From contig CANFXW010000006.1 in the NCBI GenBank assembly GCA_947451145.1, positions 1-64,000 on the forward strand: 64,000 nt of DNA. The letters are read 5' to 3'. The DNA is from Sphingomonadaceae bacterium (GTDB lineage Bacteria; Pseudomonadota; Alphaproteobacteria; Sphingomonadales; Sphingomonadaceae). Below the pieces are notes generated by a model that saw only the letters and a list, made by a program, of their open reading frames with translations, was not told the DNA's origin and did no database searches. This document shows positions 55,042-63,655 of this stretch, in pieces (positions within the stretch are counted from its first letter, which is position 1; every line of letters begins with the position of its first letter). The translations under genes were made by a program, and so were the position numbers.

Positions 55042-56064
55042 CTACTTGGGGCGCCTCCCCAATGCCTTTTGTGTTGATTTGATCTCGACGATGGCCTTTT
55101 CAGCTTCGGCGTGCCGAAGCGCCTTCTGCGCTAATTTGAACTTGTCGTATTCTCGCTCAACATGCTTCTTTGCATCCGACATCGCAACACGGCCACCCGA
55201 TTGGAGTAAACTCCGACCAAGACTTCTGAGTTGATCGTCCAGCAACTTGCTTGCCTCGCTCATCAGTTTCAGACGACCAATATCCATCTGGTCCTCGAAG
55301 ATATCGAGCAAAATTGTGGTTAGCCGATTGAGTTCCTTGACCTCGCCTTCGGAGAGATAATTCTTCGATATTGAAACATCGGACTTGCGAATGTTCTCAT
55401 TAGGCCAAGTCATGAGCCCCATGTTGAGTTTCTTCGCGTCGGCTCGAGACTTCAGGACTTCTGCCGGCGTTTTAGAACAGACCGCATAGACAATCTTAGC
55501 TTGCGTATTCCTGTAAAATTCATGCCAAACAGGAGATTGACCGTCATAGTCTTGGCACATTGCGCAGATTTGCCGAAGTTCACGGTAAACATTCGCCTCA
55601 TCAGAGCGAATGTCACGAATAATCTCTTTAAGCTCTGCAATACGATCCCGGTTGCCTGGATCCTTCAATCGAGCGGCGTCAATCACGAAACCCTTGGTTG
55701 CGAATTGCACCAATTTGTCAGTAGCCCAGCGGCGGAACAAGGTCGCTTGCTTTGATGCAACACGATAGCCGACGGAGATGACCATATCGAGGCTATAGAG
55801 AGTGACGGGTTTGGTCGAAGTAGCAATTTGCGTTTTCTGCAAATTGCTCTCGTCTAGTTCACCTTCCTCTATGACATTGGTGATGTGCCGAGAAATCGTA
55901 GACACGTCGCGACCATATAGCGTGGCGATCTGAGCTTGCGTCATCCACAGTTGCTCACCCGCATAATTGACCTCAATTCGTACCCCGTTGTCGTTGCCAT
56001 AAATTAGAAAGCGATCGCCGGTGCTCTCATCCTCCTGCAGGTGAACAGGTTCTAGCTCTGACAT
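55042..56064 (-). CDS. RhuM-family protein (lower GC, probably acquired)
   Basis: 340 residues from the ATG at 56064, matching the RhuM family first named in Salmonella pathogenicity island 3. The N-terminal half has a helix-turn-helix-like segment QLWMTQAQIATLYGRDVSTISRHI (about 40-63) and SLDMVISVGYRVASKQATLFRRWAT (about 92-116), the family core. The C-terminal half is a long charged helix. Function is unknown; relatives occur near restriction or defence genes, but none is here. GC is visibly lower and AT-rich codons are more frequent than in neighbours, suggesting transfer. Confidence 0.85.
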   Translation of the reverse strand: MSELEPVHLQEDESTGDRFLIYGNDNGVRIEVNYAGEQLWMTQAQIATLYGRDVSTISRHITNVIEEGELDESNLQKTQIATSTKPVTLYSLDMVISVGYRVASKQATLFRRWATDKLVQFATKGFVIDAARLKDPGNRDRIAELKEIIRDIRSDEANVYRELRQICAMCQDYDGQSPVWHEFYRNTQAKIVYAVCSKTPAEVLKSRADAKKLNMGLMTWPNENIRKSDVSISKNYLSEGEVKELNRLTTILLDIFEDQMDIGRLKLMSEASKLLDDQLRSLGRSLLQSGGRVAMSDAKKHVEREYDKFKLAQKALRHAEAEKAIVEIKSTQKALGRRPK

Positions 56065-56167
56065 GATAGGCGCGCCTCGATTCGAACGAATAGAGAACAC
56101 GGATAGCAGTCTGGCCTAGTGAAAGGAAGTCGTATGATCCTCCAAGGTTGTGGAGAAACTGGCAGAC

Positions 56168-57982
56168 TTACCCCCGATAAAGCCCATCCAGCCGATCCCC
56201 GTACCGCTCCTTCAGCTTGTGGCGGCGGATCTTCAGGCTTGGGGTCATTTCTTCGTTATCAATCGTGAAGGGCTCATCCGCGAAGGCGAACTGGCGGACT
56301 TTTTCGATTACCGACAGGTCACCGTTCACCCGGTCGATTGCGGCGCGGACGGCGGTGCGGAAGGCGGGGAGGTGTTCCAACGCCTTGATATCGAACTTCT
56401 CGCCCTCGCGCCGCGCCCATTCGAGCGCCCATTCGGCGTCGGGCACGACCAGGCCGACAAGATAGGGCCGGCGATCACCCACCACCATGGCCTGAGCGAT
56501 TTCGGGCTGTAGCGTGAGCATGCCCTCGATCCGCTGCGGCGCGATGTTGTCGCCCTTGTCGTTGACGATCATGTCCTTCTTGCGGTCGGTAATGACGATC
56601 CGGCCCTGCTCGTCGATGTGGCCGATATCGCCAGTGTGCAGCCAGTCTCCCTCCAGCGCCCGCGCCGTTTCGGCATCGTTGCGCCAGTAACCCTGCATCA
56701 CCAGCTCGCCGCGCACGAGGATTTCGCCGTCCTCGGCAATGCGCAGCTCCACCCCGCGCAGCGGCGGGCCGACGGTGTCCATCTTGATCCCGGCAGCGGG
56801 GCGGTTGCACGAGATCACCGGGCCGCTCTCGGTCTGGCCATAGCCCTGCAGCATGGTGAGCCCCATCGAATCGAAGAACACGCCGATATCGGGATTGAGC
56901 GGCGCGCCGCCCGAAACCATCGCCTTCATCCGCCCGCCGAACTTGGCGCGGATCTTGGGGCGCAGGGTTTTCTCGAGGATCAGGTCCATCGGCTTGTCGC
57001 GCAGGCGGCCTTTTCCCCGACCGACGCCTTTAGCCTTGAAAGTGCCGATCGAAAGTGCGCGGTCGAGCAGGTAATTGGCAAAGCGGCCCTGCTTTTCCAC
57101 CTGCTTGATGATGCGGTTGCGCAGCACCTCGAACAGGCGGGGCACGACGACCATGATCGTCGGGCGCACTTCCTCGATATTGCTGGCGAGCTTTTCGAGC
57201 CCTTCCGAATACCAGATCTGCGCGCCGAGCCCGATCGGCAGATACTGCCCGCCGGTGTGCTCATAGGAGTGCGACAGCGGCAGGAAGGAGAGAAACACCT
57301 CTTCTTCCCAGCCGAAATCTTCGGCAATGATCCGCGCTGCACCATCGACGTTCATCAGGATCATGCCATGATGCTGCTTCACGCCGCGCGGCGCACCACC
57401 GGTGCCGCTGGTGTAGATGATGCAGGCAAGGTCTGCGCGACCGACCCGCGCGACACGCTCGTCCACAACCTGCCTCGCGGTAATGGCATCGCCGGTAAGC
57501 AATGACGCCCATTCGTGGACATCGGCATGGCCGATCTGCGGCAGCTTGAAGCTCTCGATAGCAATCAGGTGGCGCACCTTGTCGGTCGCCAGCACGGCGG
57601 GGAGCAAGGGCTTGGCCAGCTTGGCATCGGAAACGATAACCGCCGCCGCGCCAGAGTTTTCAAGGATGTGGGTGTGGTCGCGCTCGGTGTTGGTGGTGTA
57701 TGCTGGAACCGTCACCAGACCCGCAGCCATGATCGCCAGATCGGCCAGGCACCATTCGGGCCGGTTTTCCGAAACCAGAACTACGCGTTCGCCTTCTTTC
57801 AGGCCCATCGCCCGCAGCGCTTCGGCGGCAAGGCATACCTGCCGGGCAGCTTCGGCCCATGAAAGCGGCTGCCAGATGCCACCGCGCTTGGCGACGAGAA
57901 ACGGCTTTGCGCCCAGCTCGTCGGCGCGCGACAGGAACAGCGAAACAAGGTTCGGACAGCTATCGAAATCGTCAAGATGCAA
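56168..57982 (-). CDS. AMP-dependent acyl-CoA synthetase (long-chain type)
   Basis: Adenylate-forming ligase that activates fatty acids to acyl-CoA, 604 residues. Motifs include the P-loop-like IIYTSGTGGAPRGVK near residue 190, YGQTESGPVIS near residue 380, and WLHTGDIGHIDEQGRIVITDRKKD near residue 450. The last part carries the catalytic arginine/lysine region. It resembles the FadD15 subgroup. The start appears to be TTG at 57982. It is not adjacent to other beta-oxidation genes. Confidence 0.9.
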   Translation of the reverse strand: MHLDDFDSCPNLVSLFLSRADELGAKPFLVAKRGGIWQPLSWAEAARQVCLAAEALRAMGLKEGERVVLVSENRPEWCLADLAIMAAGLVTVPAYTTNTERDHTHILENSGAAAVIVSDAKLAKPLLPAVLATDKVRHLIAIESFKLPQIGHADVHEWASLLTGDAITARQVVDERVARVGRADLACIIYTSGTGGAPRGVKQHHGMILMNVDGAARIIAEDFGWEEEVFLSFLPLSHSYEHTGGQYLPIGLGAQIWYSEGLEKLASNIEEVRPTIMVVVPRLFEVLRNRIIKQVEKQGRFANYLLDRALSIGTFKAKGVGRGKGRLRDKPMDLILEKTLRPKIRAKFGGRMKAMVSGGAPLNPDIGVFFDSMGLTMLQGYGQTESGPVISCNRPAAGIKMDTVGPPLRGVELRIAEDGEILVRGELVMQGYWRNDAETARALEGDWLHTGDIGHIDEQGRIVITDRKKDMIVNDKGDNIAPQRIEGMLTLQPEIAQAMVVGDRRPYLVGLVVPDAEWALEWARREGEKFDIKALEHLPAFRTAVRAAIDRVNGDLSVIEKVRQFAFADEPFTIDNEEMTPSLKIRRHKLKERYGDRLDGLYRG

Positions 57983-58061
57983 GCTTGTACCCTCTCGTCA
58001 TGCCGTCTTGTGCAGCGTCTGAATCGAAGGCTTATCGCTCGCTTGCCCTAGCGGCAAGTGC

Positions 58062-59795
58062 TCACTCCGAAATGGCGCGCCCTTCGCTGCGCTTGTCCGC
58101 AGCGCCGATCAGCTTGCCATCCACCACTTCAACCGCATTGCCCTTGAAACTGGCCTGACGGGCGCGAACATCGGCATGGCCTAAAGCGACCAGCGCCGGG
58201 ATCATCGCCTCTTGCGTGGTGCCCTTTTCGACGAATACGGTTGGCCCGTCAGGAGCAAAGATCACCGGCAGGGCAATCGCTGCTTCGGCAGAAAGCTTCC
58301 AGTCGAGCACGCCGATGATTGCCTTCGCGACCTGCGCCGGAATGGTAGTGCCGCCCGCCGCGCCGATAGCGAGGCGCAGCTTGCCGTCGGCCGAAAAGAC
58401 CAGCGTCGGTGCCATAGAACTGCGTGGCCGCTTGCCGCCTTCCACCCGGTTGGCGGCGGGCTTGCCGTCCTTCTCGGGCGCGAAGTCAAAGTCGGTGAGT
58501 TCGTTGTTGAGGTAATAGCCGCCGACCACGAGGCCTGAACCGAAGGCGCTTTCCACGGTTGAGGTATAGGTCACGGCATTGCCCCAGCGGTCGATCACCG
58601 CGAAGTGCGAGGTGCCGTTCTCGGGGCCCGCTGGCCTGTCAGCCCGGGCAAGGTTCATCGCGCCCGGCGGAGTGCCAGCCGTGACGAGGGCAATCGTCTT
58701 GGCGGGATCGATCAATTCCGAACGCTGCTTCAGGTAGCCCGGATCGATCAGACCCGCTGCCGGGACAGTGACGAAATCAGGATCGCCCAGATACCGTGCC
58801 CGGTCCGCATAGGCGAGGCGTTCGCTCTCGGCGATCAGGTGCCAGGCCACCGGCGAATCCGGCCCCAGCGCGGTCAGGTCAAAGCGCTCGAGCTGCTTGA
58901 GCACGGCGAAAACCGTCGTTTCGCCAGAGCTTGGCGGGCCCATGCCGCAAATCTTGTAGCCACGGTAGGTTCCGCACAGGGGCATGCGATCCTTGGCACG
59001 GTAGGACATGACATCGGCGAGCGTCATGGCAGAAGGATTGCGCGGCGCAGTGTTCACGCGGCTGACGATCGCGGCGGCATTGGCGCCGGAGTAGAATGCC
59101 TTTGCACCGCCACGGGCGAGGAGCGCCAGCGTCTTGGCCTGCGCCGGATTCTTCAGCACCGATCCTGCGGCCACCGCGCGGCCATCGGCATCATAGAACA
59201 GCGATGCGCCATCGGGTACAAAGGCGGCGGACCCGCGCGCAAATTCGAGGAACGAGGCGAAGCGCGGGGTTACTGTCCAGCCATCGCGGGCCAGACGGAT
59301 CGCCGGTTCGAAAAGCTTTGCCCAGGGCAGCTTGCCATGCCGGGCATGTGCCTTGGCCGCGAGCGAAAGGTTGCCGGGAACGCCAGCACTGGTGCCGCCG
59401 GGCACCGCCTCGCGAAAGCCCATTTGCACACCGTCTTTCCAGAACCACTTGCCGTGCGCCGCCTTTGGCGCGGTTTCGCGGCCGTCTATGGTTTCGATCT
59501 GGCCTTTGGCGTTGGTCGTGACATAGAAGCCGCCGCCGCCAATGCCAGAGCTTTGCGGCTCGACTACACTCAGCGCCAGCATGGTGGCGATCGCTGCATC
59601 GGTTGCACTGCCGCCCGCGCGCAATATCGCGGCACCCGCTTCTGCCGCGCGTGGGTCGGCGGATGAGACCATGCCTTTGTCGAACAACACCGGCACCGGA
59701 GCCGGCCTTGCGTGGTGGCGCGCAGTGCGGGCATCGACTGCAGAGGTGGAAACGAGCAAAGCTGCGGCGAAGAGGAGGATGTTGCGAGCGTTCAT
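58062..59795 (-). CDS. ggt: Gamma-glutamyltransferase
   Basis: Periplasmic enzyme that transfers or hydrolyses the gamma-glutamyl group of glutathione; it matures by self-cleavage. The 577 residues begin with a signal peptide (ILLFAAALLVSTSAVDA). The nucleophile is the threonine of NGTSHFAV near residue 399, where the chain is cut into large and small subunits. GGGGFYVTT and the PPSSGETT motif are also present. It follows pyrD by 9 nt, but a functional link is not obvious. Confidence 0.93.
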   Translation of the reverse strand: MNARNILLFAAALLVSTSAVDARTARHHARPAPVPVLFDKGMVSSADPRAAEAGAAILRAGGSATDAAIATMLALSVVEPQSSGIGGGGFYVTTNAKGQIETIDGRETAPKAAHGKWFWKDGVQMGFREAVPGGTSAGVPGNLSLAAKAHARHGKLPWAKLFEPAIRLARDGWTVTPRFASFLEFARGSAAFVPDGASLFYDADGRAVAAGSVLKNPAQAKTLALLARGGAKAFYSGANAAAIVSRVNTAPRNPSAMTLADVMSYRAKDRMPLCGTYRGYKICGMGPPSSGETTVFAVLKQLERFDLTALGPDSPVAWHLIAESERLAYADRARYLGDPDFVTVPAAGLIDPGYLKQRSELIDPAKTIALVTAGTPPGAMNLARADRPAGPENGTSHFAVIDRWGNAVTYTSTVESAFGSGLVVGGYYLNNELTDFDFAPEKDGKPAANRVEGGKRPRSSMAPTLVFSADGKLRLAIGAAGGTTIPAQVAKAIIGVLDWKLSAEAAIALPVIFAPDGPTVFVEKGTTQEAMIPALVALGHADVRARQASFKGNAVEVVDGKLIGAADKRSEGRAISE

Positions 59796-59804
59796 GCCCG
59801 CAGC

Positions 59805-60830
59805 CTATTCGCTCCCGACGGCTTCGGCAATTGTCGAGAAGCCGTATTGCAACATCAGCTTTTCCATGCCCTGCAGGACGGCTCGCGCGATTCCGGGTCC
59901 TTCATAGACCAAGGCGCTATAAAGCTGGACCAGACTTGCCCCCGCCCGGATGCGCGCCCATGCATCTTCGGCGCTGGCAATGCCGCCAACCCCGATCAGC
60001 GGGATCGCACCGCCGCTGGCCTTGCGGAAGCGGCGCAGCTGCTCGAGCGCGAGATCGCGCAAGGGTGCGCCGGAAAGCCCGCCTGCCTCGCTTGCGTATT
60101 GCGATTTGAGTGGCGGGCGGCTGATTGTCGTGTTCGAAACGATGATTCCGTCGATACCGTGCTTGGTCACCACCTCGACAATCCGTGCAGGCGCTTGCGG
60201 ATCAAGATCGGGGGCGACCTTCAGGAAAATTGGCGGGCATAGCGCTGGACGGTTCGCGGCGATGGCACCCAGCAGTTCCTCCAGCTCGCGGTCGCCCTGC
60301 AGATCGCGCAGGCCGGGCGTGTTGGGGGAGCTGATGTTGATTGTGATGTATTCAGCCAGCGGGGCCATGCGGGTCAGACCGGTCAGATAGTCTGCCACCC
60401 GGTCGGGCGAATCCTTGTTGGCGCCAACATTGATGCCGACCACGCCTCGACGCTTGCGTGAAGCCAGTCGTGCCTCGGCTGCATCAAGCCCGCCGTTGTT
60501 GAAGCCCATGCGGTTGATCACCGCGCGGTCCTCGGCCAGTCGGAACAGGCGCGGCTTGGGATTGCCCGCCTGTGGCCGCGGGGTGACAGTGCCGATCTCG
60601 GTAAAGCCGAAGCCCAGGCCGAGTACGGCATCAGGCACTTCGGCGTCTTTGTCGAAGCCCGGAGCCATACCCAGCGGATTGGCGAAAGCGATCCCTGCAA
60701 CCTCGGTTGCCAGCGGACCCGGCGCGGGCAGCGGGCCTTTCGGCATGAACTTCAGGCCGGCAATGGCCAGGCGATGAGCGCGTTCGGCGTCGAGTCGGAA
60801 AAGGAGCGGGCGGAGCAGCGAATAAAGCAT
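59805..60830 (-). CDS. pyrD: Dihydroorotate dehydrogenase (quinone)
   Basis: Class 2, membrane-associated enzyme that oxidises dihydroorotate with a quinone acceptor in pyrimidine synthesis. From the ATG at 60830 it has 341 residues; a TTG at 60833 precedes it. The N-terminal hydrophobic helix LYSLLRPLLFRLDAE is the class 2 membrane tether. FMN and active-site motifs include FANPLGMAPGFDKD, NISSPNTPGLRDLQ (with the class 2 serine base) and IGVGGIASAEDA. A 12-bp palindrome CAATGATCATTG lies 55 nt upstream (60886-60897). Confidence 0.95.
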   Translation of the reverse strand: MLYSLLRPLLFRLDAERAHRLAIAGLKFMPKGPLPAPGPLATEVAGIAFANPLGMAPGFDKDAEVPDAVLGLGFGFTEIGTVTPRPQAGNPKPRLFRLAEDRAVINRMGFNNGGLDAAEARLASRKRRGVVGINVGANKDSPDRVADYLTGLTRMAPLAEYITINISSPNTPGLRDLQGDRELEELLGAIAANRPALCPPIFLKVAPDLDPQAPARIVEVVTKHGIDGIIVSNTTISRPPLKSQYASEAGGLSGAPLRDLALEQLRRFRKASGGAIPLIGVGGIASAEDAWARIRAGASLVQLYSALVYEGPGIARAVLQGMEKLMLQYGFSTIAEAVGSE

Positions 60831-60885
60831 CAAAACCGCTATGCCAGAGCTCGGCTCCCGTGTCGAATGTGCAACACTTGTTACA

Positions 60886-61075
60886 CAATGATCATTGCCA
60901 CCGGTGTCGTGACAGCATTTGTCATCATTTCGGCAGTGACGTGTCGAATTCCTACAATTCTTGCACCATCCTTACACCCCAAAGGGGCTTTGCGACCCGA
61001 AGGGCTCGTGGCTTTTGCTCGCGAGTTCTCGACTTACAGGCGGCTCACCGGATTTTCCGGCGGGCCGCCTTTTTT
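60886..61075 (+). ncRNA. Possible small RNA or leader ending in a terminator
   Basis: The 343-base gap between pyrD and the suf regulator has no credible gene. It contains the palindrome CAATGATCATTG (60886-60897), a TACAAT (60953-60958) that could be a -10, small hairpins CCCC-AAA-GGGG (60977-60987) and CCC-GAA-GGG (60996-61004), and a strong terminator ending at 61075. A transcript from about 60965 to 61075 (~110 nt) is possible. I cannot match it to a known RNA family, and no clear -35 is seen. The remaining bases to 61173 hold no recognised signal. Confidence 0.35.
61038..61075 (+). terminator. Intrinsic terminator upstream of the suf operon
   Basis: Outer arms AGGCGGC / GCCGCCT (61038-61044, 61064-61070) enclose an inner CCGG-ATTTT-CCGG hairpin, followed by six T (61070-61075). 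It points rightward with no gene directly upstream on that strand. Confidence 0.8.
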
Positions 61076-61173
61076 CTTGGCAAGAAATTCTGTCCCGAAC
61101 GGGGTTGTAGCGGCGCAATGTCGCGCCTAGGTGAAACCGGAGCGAATCACTCTGATTTACCGGATGTGCCACA

Positions 61174-61584
61174 ATGCGTCTTTCCAGCATGGCCGACTAT
61201 GCCGTTGTCACCATGGCCGCAGCCGCGAAGCATTGCGGACACGCGCGCGTTTCGGCGGGGCAACTGGCCGAGGAAACCGGCCTTCCCGCCCCCACGGTGC
61301 AAAAGCTCGTTTCACGCCTGACATCGGCGGGCCTGCTCCGCAGCTCGCGCGGGGTTGGCGGCGGCTTGAAGCTCGGCCGGCCAGCGGCGGCAATCAGCCT
61401 TGCCGATATTGTCGAGGCTGTCGAAGGCCCCATTGCGCTGACATCCTGTGTCGATACGGGCAAGCATGATTGCGGACGCGAAGGGGCTTGCTCGGTTCAG
61501 CCACACTGGCCGCTCGTCAACGCCACCATGCGCGGCGCGCTGGCAGGCGTTGCCCTCACCCAGCTTGCAGGCACATCGGCATGA
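61174..61584 (+). CDS. Rrf2-family regulator of the SUF system
   Basis: Transcription factor of 136 residues, Rrf2/IscR superfamily, SUF-associated group. A winged helix ([17 protein letters not shown], then [19 protein letters not shown], 28-45) precedes three cysteines C92, C100 and C106 that can hold a [2Fe-2S] cluster. By analogy it senses Fe-S supply and represses suf when clusters are plentiful. The stop overlaps sufB (ATGA), so it is cotranscribed with the operon it likely controls. Confidence 0.9.
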   Translation: MRLSSMADYAVVTMAAAAKHCGHARVSAGQLAEETGLPAPTVQKLVSRLTSAGLLRSSRGVGGGLKLGRPAAAISLADIVEAVEGPIALTSCVDTGKHDCGREGACSVQPHWPLVNATMRGALAGVALTQLAGTSA

Positions 61585-63062
61585 GCGAACAGACAACAGT
61601 CAAGGATCAGGCCGCCCGCGATGCTGCTGCCAGCGTTGCAGATTACGAGCATGGCTGGTCGGCGGATATCGAAACCGATTTCGCGCCAAAGGGCCTGTCC
61701 GAAGACACCGTCCGCTTCATCTCGGCCAAGAAGAACGAGCCGGAATGGATGCTGGAGTGGCGGCTTAAGGCCTATCGCCACTGGCTGACCATGCCCACGC
61801 CCGATTGGGCCAAACTGAACATCGCGCCGATCGATTATCAGGACGCCTATTACTACGCCGCGCCCAAGGCCAAGCCCAAGCTCGGCAGTCTGGACGAGGT
61901 CGATCCCGAGATCCTGCGGGTCTACGAAAAGCTCGGCATCCCGCTTGAGGAGCAGAAAGTGCTCGCCGGAGTGGAAGGTGCGCGCAAGGTCGCCGTCGAT
62001 GCGGTGTTCGATTCGGTCTCCGTCGCCACCACCTTCCGCGCCGAGCTGGAAAAGGCGGGCGTCATCTTCCGCTCGATCTCCGAAGCAATCCGCGAATATC
62101 CTGATCTGGTGAAGAAGTGGCTGGGCAAGGTCGTGCCTTGCCACGACAACTTCTTCGCCGCGCTCAACTGCGCGGTCTTTTCCGATGGCACCTTCGTCTA
62201 CATCCCAGAGGGCACGCGCTGCCCGATGGAGCTTTCCACCTATTTCCGCATCAATGCCGAGAATACCGGACAGTTCGAACGCACGCTGATCGTCGCCGAC
62301 AAGGGCGCTTACGTCTCCTACCTCGAAGGCTGCACCGCGCCGATGCGCGATGAAAACCAGCTGCACGCCGCCGTGGTCGAACTGGTCGCGCTCGATGATG
62401 CCGAGATCAAATATAGCACCGTGCAGAACTGGTATCCCGGCGATGCCGAGGGCAAGGGCGGCATCTACAACTTCGTCACCAAGCGCGCGCTTTGCCAGGG
62501 CAAACGTAGCAAGGTGAGCTGGACGCAGGTCGAAACCGGCTCTGCGGTAACGTGGAAGTACCCGAGCTGCGTGCTGAATGGCGAGGATTCGGTGGGCGAG
62601 TTCTACTCGGTCGCCGTCACCAACAATTACCAGCAGGCCGATACCGGCACCAAGATGATCCACAATGGCAAGGGCAGCCGCTCGACCATCGTTTCAAAGG
62701 GCATCAGCGCCGGGCACAGCAACAACACCTATCGCGGCCTCGTCCGCGTCGCCCCGCAGGCCGAGGGCGTGCGCAACTTCACCCAGTGCGATTCGCTGCT
62801 GCTCGGCTCGACCTGCGGCGCGCACACCGTACCCTATATCGAGGTTCGCAATCCCTCGGCCCAGATCGAGCACGAGGCGACCACCAGCAAGATCTCCGAC
62901 GACCAGCTGTTCTACGCGATGCAGCGCGGACTGGCTCAGGAAGAGGCCGTGGCGCTGATCGTCAACGGCTTCGCCAAGGAAGTGCTGCAGCAACTGCCGA
63001 TGGAATTCGCAGTTGAGGCGCAGAAGCTGCTGGGGATCTCGCTTGAGGGGAGCGTGGGGTGA
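61581..63062 (+). CDS. sufB: Fe-S cluster assembly scaffold SufB
   Basis: Scaffold component of the SufBCD complex. From the ATG at 61581, overlapping the regulator stop, it has 493 residues. Typical segments are [17 protein letters not shown] near residue 150, [23 protein letters not shown] and the C-terminal [20 protein letters not shown] conserved cysteine lies in [14 protein letters not shown] [14 protein letters not shown]. The frame opens earlier at 61470, but that part lies inside the regulator gene. An extra gene separates it from sufC. Confidence 0.96.
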   Translation: MSEQTTVKDQAARDAAASVADYEHGWSADIETDFAPKGLSEDTVRFISAKKNEPEWMLEWRLKAYRHWLTMPTPDWAKLNIAPIDYQDAYYYAAPKAKPKLGSLDEVDPEILRVYEKLGIPLEEQKVLAGVEGARKVAVDAVFDSVSVATTFRAELEKAGVIFRSISEAIREYPDLVKKWLGKVVPCHDNFFAALNCAVFSDGTFVYIPEGTRCPMELSTYFRINAENTGQFERTLIVADKGAYVSYLEGCTAPMRDENQLHAAVVELVALDDAEIKYSTVQNWYPGDAEGKGGIYNFVTKRALCQGKRSKVSWTQVETGSAVTWKYPSCVLNGEDSVGEFYSVAVTNNYQQADTGTKMIHNGKGSRSTIVSKGISAGHSNNTYRGLVRVAPQAEGVRNFTQCDSLLLGSTCGAHTVPYIEVRNPSAQIEHEATTSKISDDQLFYAMQRGLAQEEAVALIVNGFAKEVLQQLPMEFAVEAQKLLGISLEGSVG

Positions 63063-63655
63063 TGACCTTAAGGCTGATTTTTCTTGCAACTGTCAGCGCT
63101 GCTATTGCGGAGCCGCTGATTGCACAGTCTCAATCTAACCCGTCAATTCTGGCTTCGGCACTCGATCGCTGCATGGCGACCTATGCTGTCCGCCTGACAA
63201 GGGCCGATGCTTCCGATGAAGCGATCTACGCAGCCGCGACCGCCGGGTGCAAGCCGATTGAGGATGAGCTGACCATTGTCGTTCGACGCGATTTACCAAA
63301 AGCTCAGGCTGAAGCTGCTCTGCAACAATGGGCCACGCAAGCCAAACCGAATTTTCTGACCCTGCTTGCACGAATTCGGGCTGATCGTGCAGCCGCTGCG
63401 GGTGCTCCTCCTCTACCTGGCAATTCCGAGGGATGCTCGGCAGCCCTGACGCAAAGGGAGCAGAGCATTCATGCTGCACAGGAAGAGTTTGGGCGCACGA
63501 AGGCGGGCCGGAAATATATCAAGCTCGCTGTCCGACAAAAGGTCGAAGCATCAAAGAGGCCATCGACCGAGCTAACAAAGCTGAATTCAGATATCGAAGC
63601 CGCGCAACGTCGTTATTCCACCGATACCAGCAATTATGCATGTGAACCAAATTAA
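63062..63655 (+). CDS. Unknown secreted protein inserted between sufB and sufC
   Basis: A 197-residue protein with a signal peptide (LIFLATVSAAIAEPLIA, cleavage near residue 20). The mature part is mostly helical and charged, with cysteines C37, C63, C129 and C194 that could form disulfides. No family is recognised. It starts at ATG 63062 sharing bases with the sufB stop (TGATG) and ends sharing bases with sufC (TAATG). GC looks lower than in sufB and AT-ending codons are more common. The usual operon runs sufB-sufC directly, so this gene looks inserted. Confidence 0.72.
   Translation: MTLRLIFLATVSAAIAEPLIAQSQSNPSILASALDRCMATYAVRLTRADASDEAIYAAATAGCKPIEDELTIVVRRDLPKAQAEAALQQWATQAKPNFLTLLARIRADRAAAAGAPPLPGNSEGCSAALTQREQSIHAAQEEFGRTKAGRKYIKLAVRQKVEASKRPSTELTKLNSDIEAAQRRYSTDTSNYACEPN

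Noticed and set aside
56065..56110. tRNA-like TTCGATTCGAACG segment upstream of the RhuM gene
   Set aside because: No acceptor or anticodon stems can be folded around it, so it is not a tRNA or tRNA fragment I can support.
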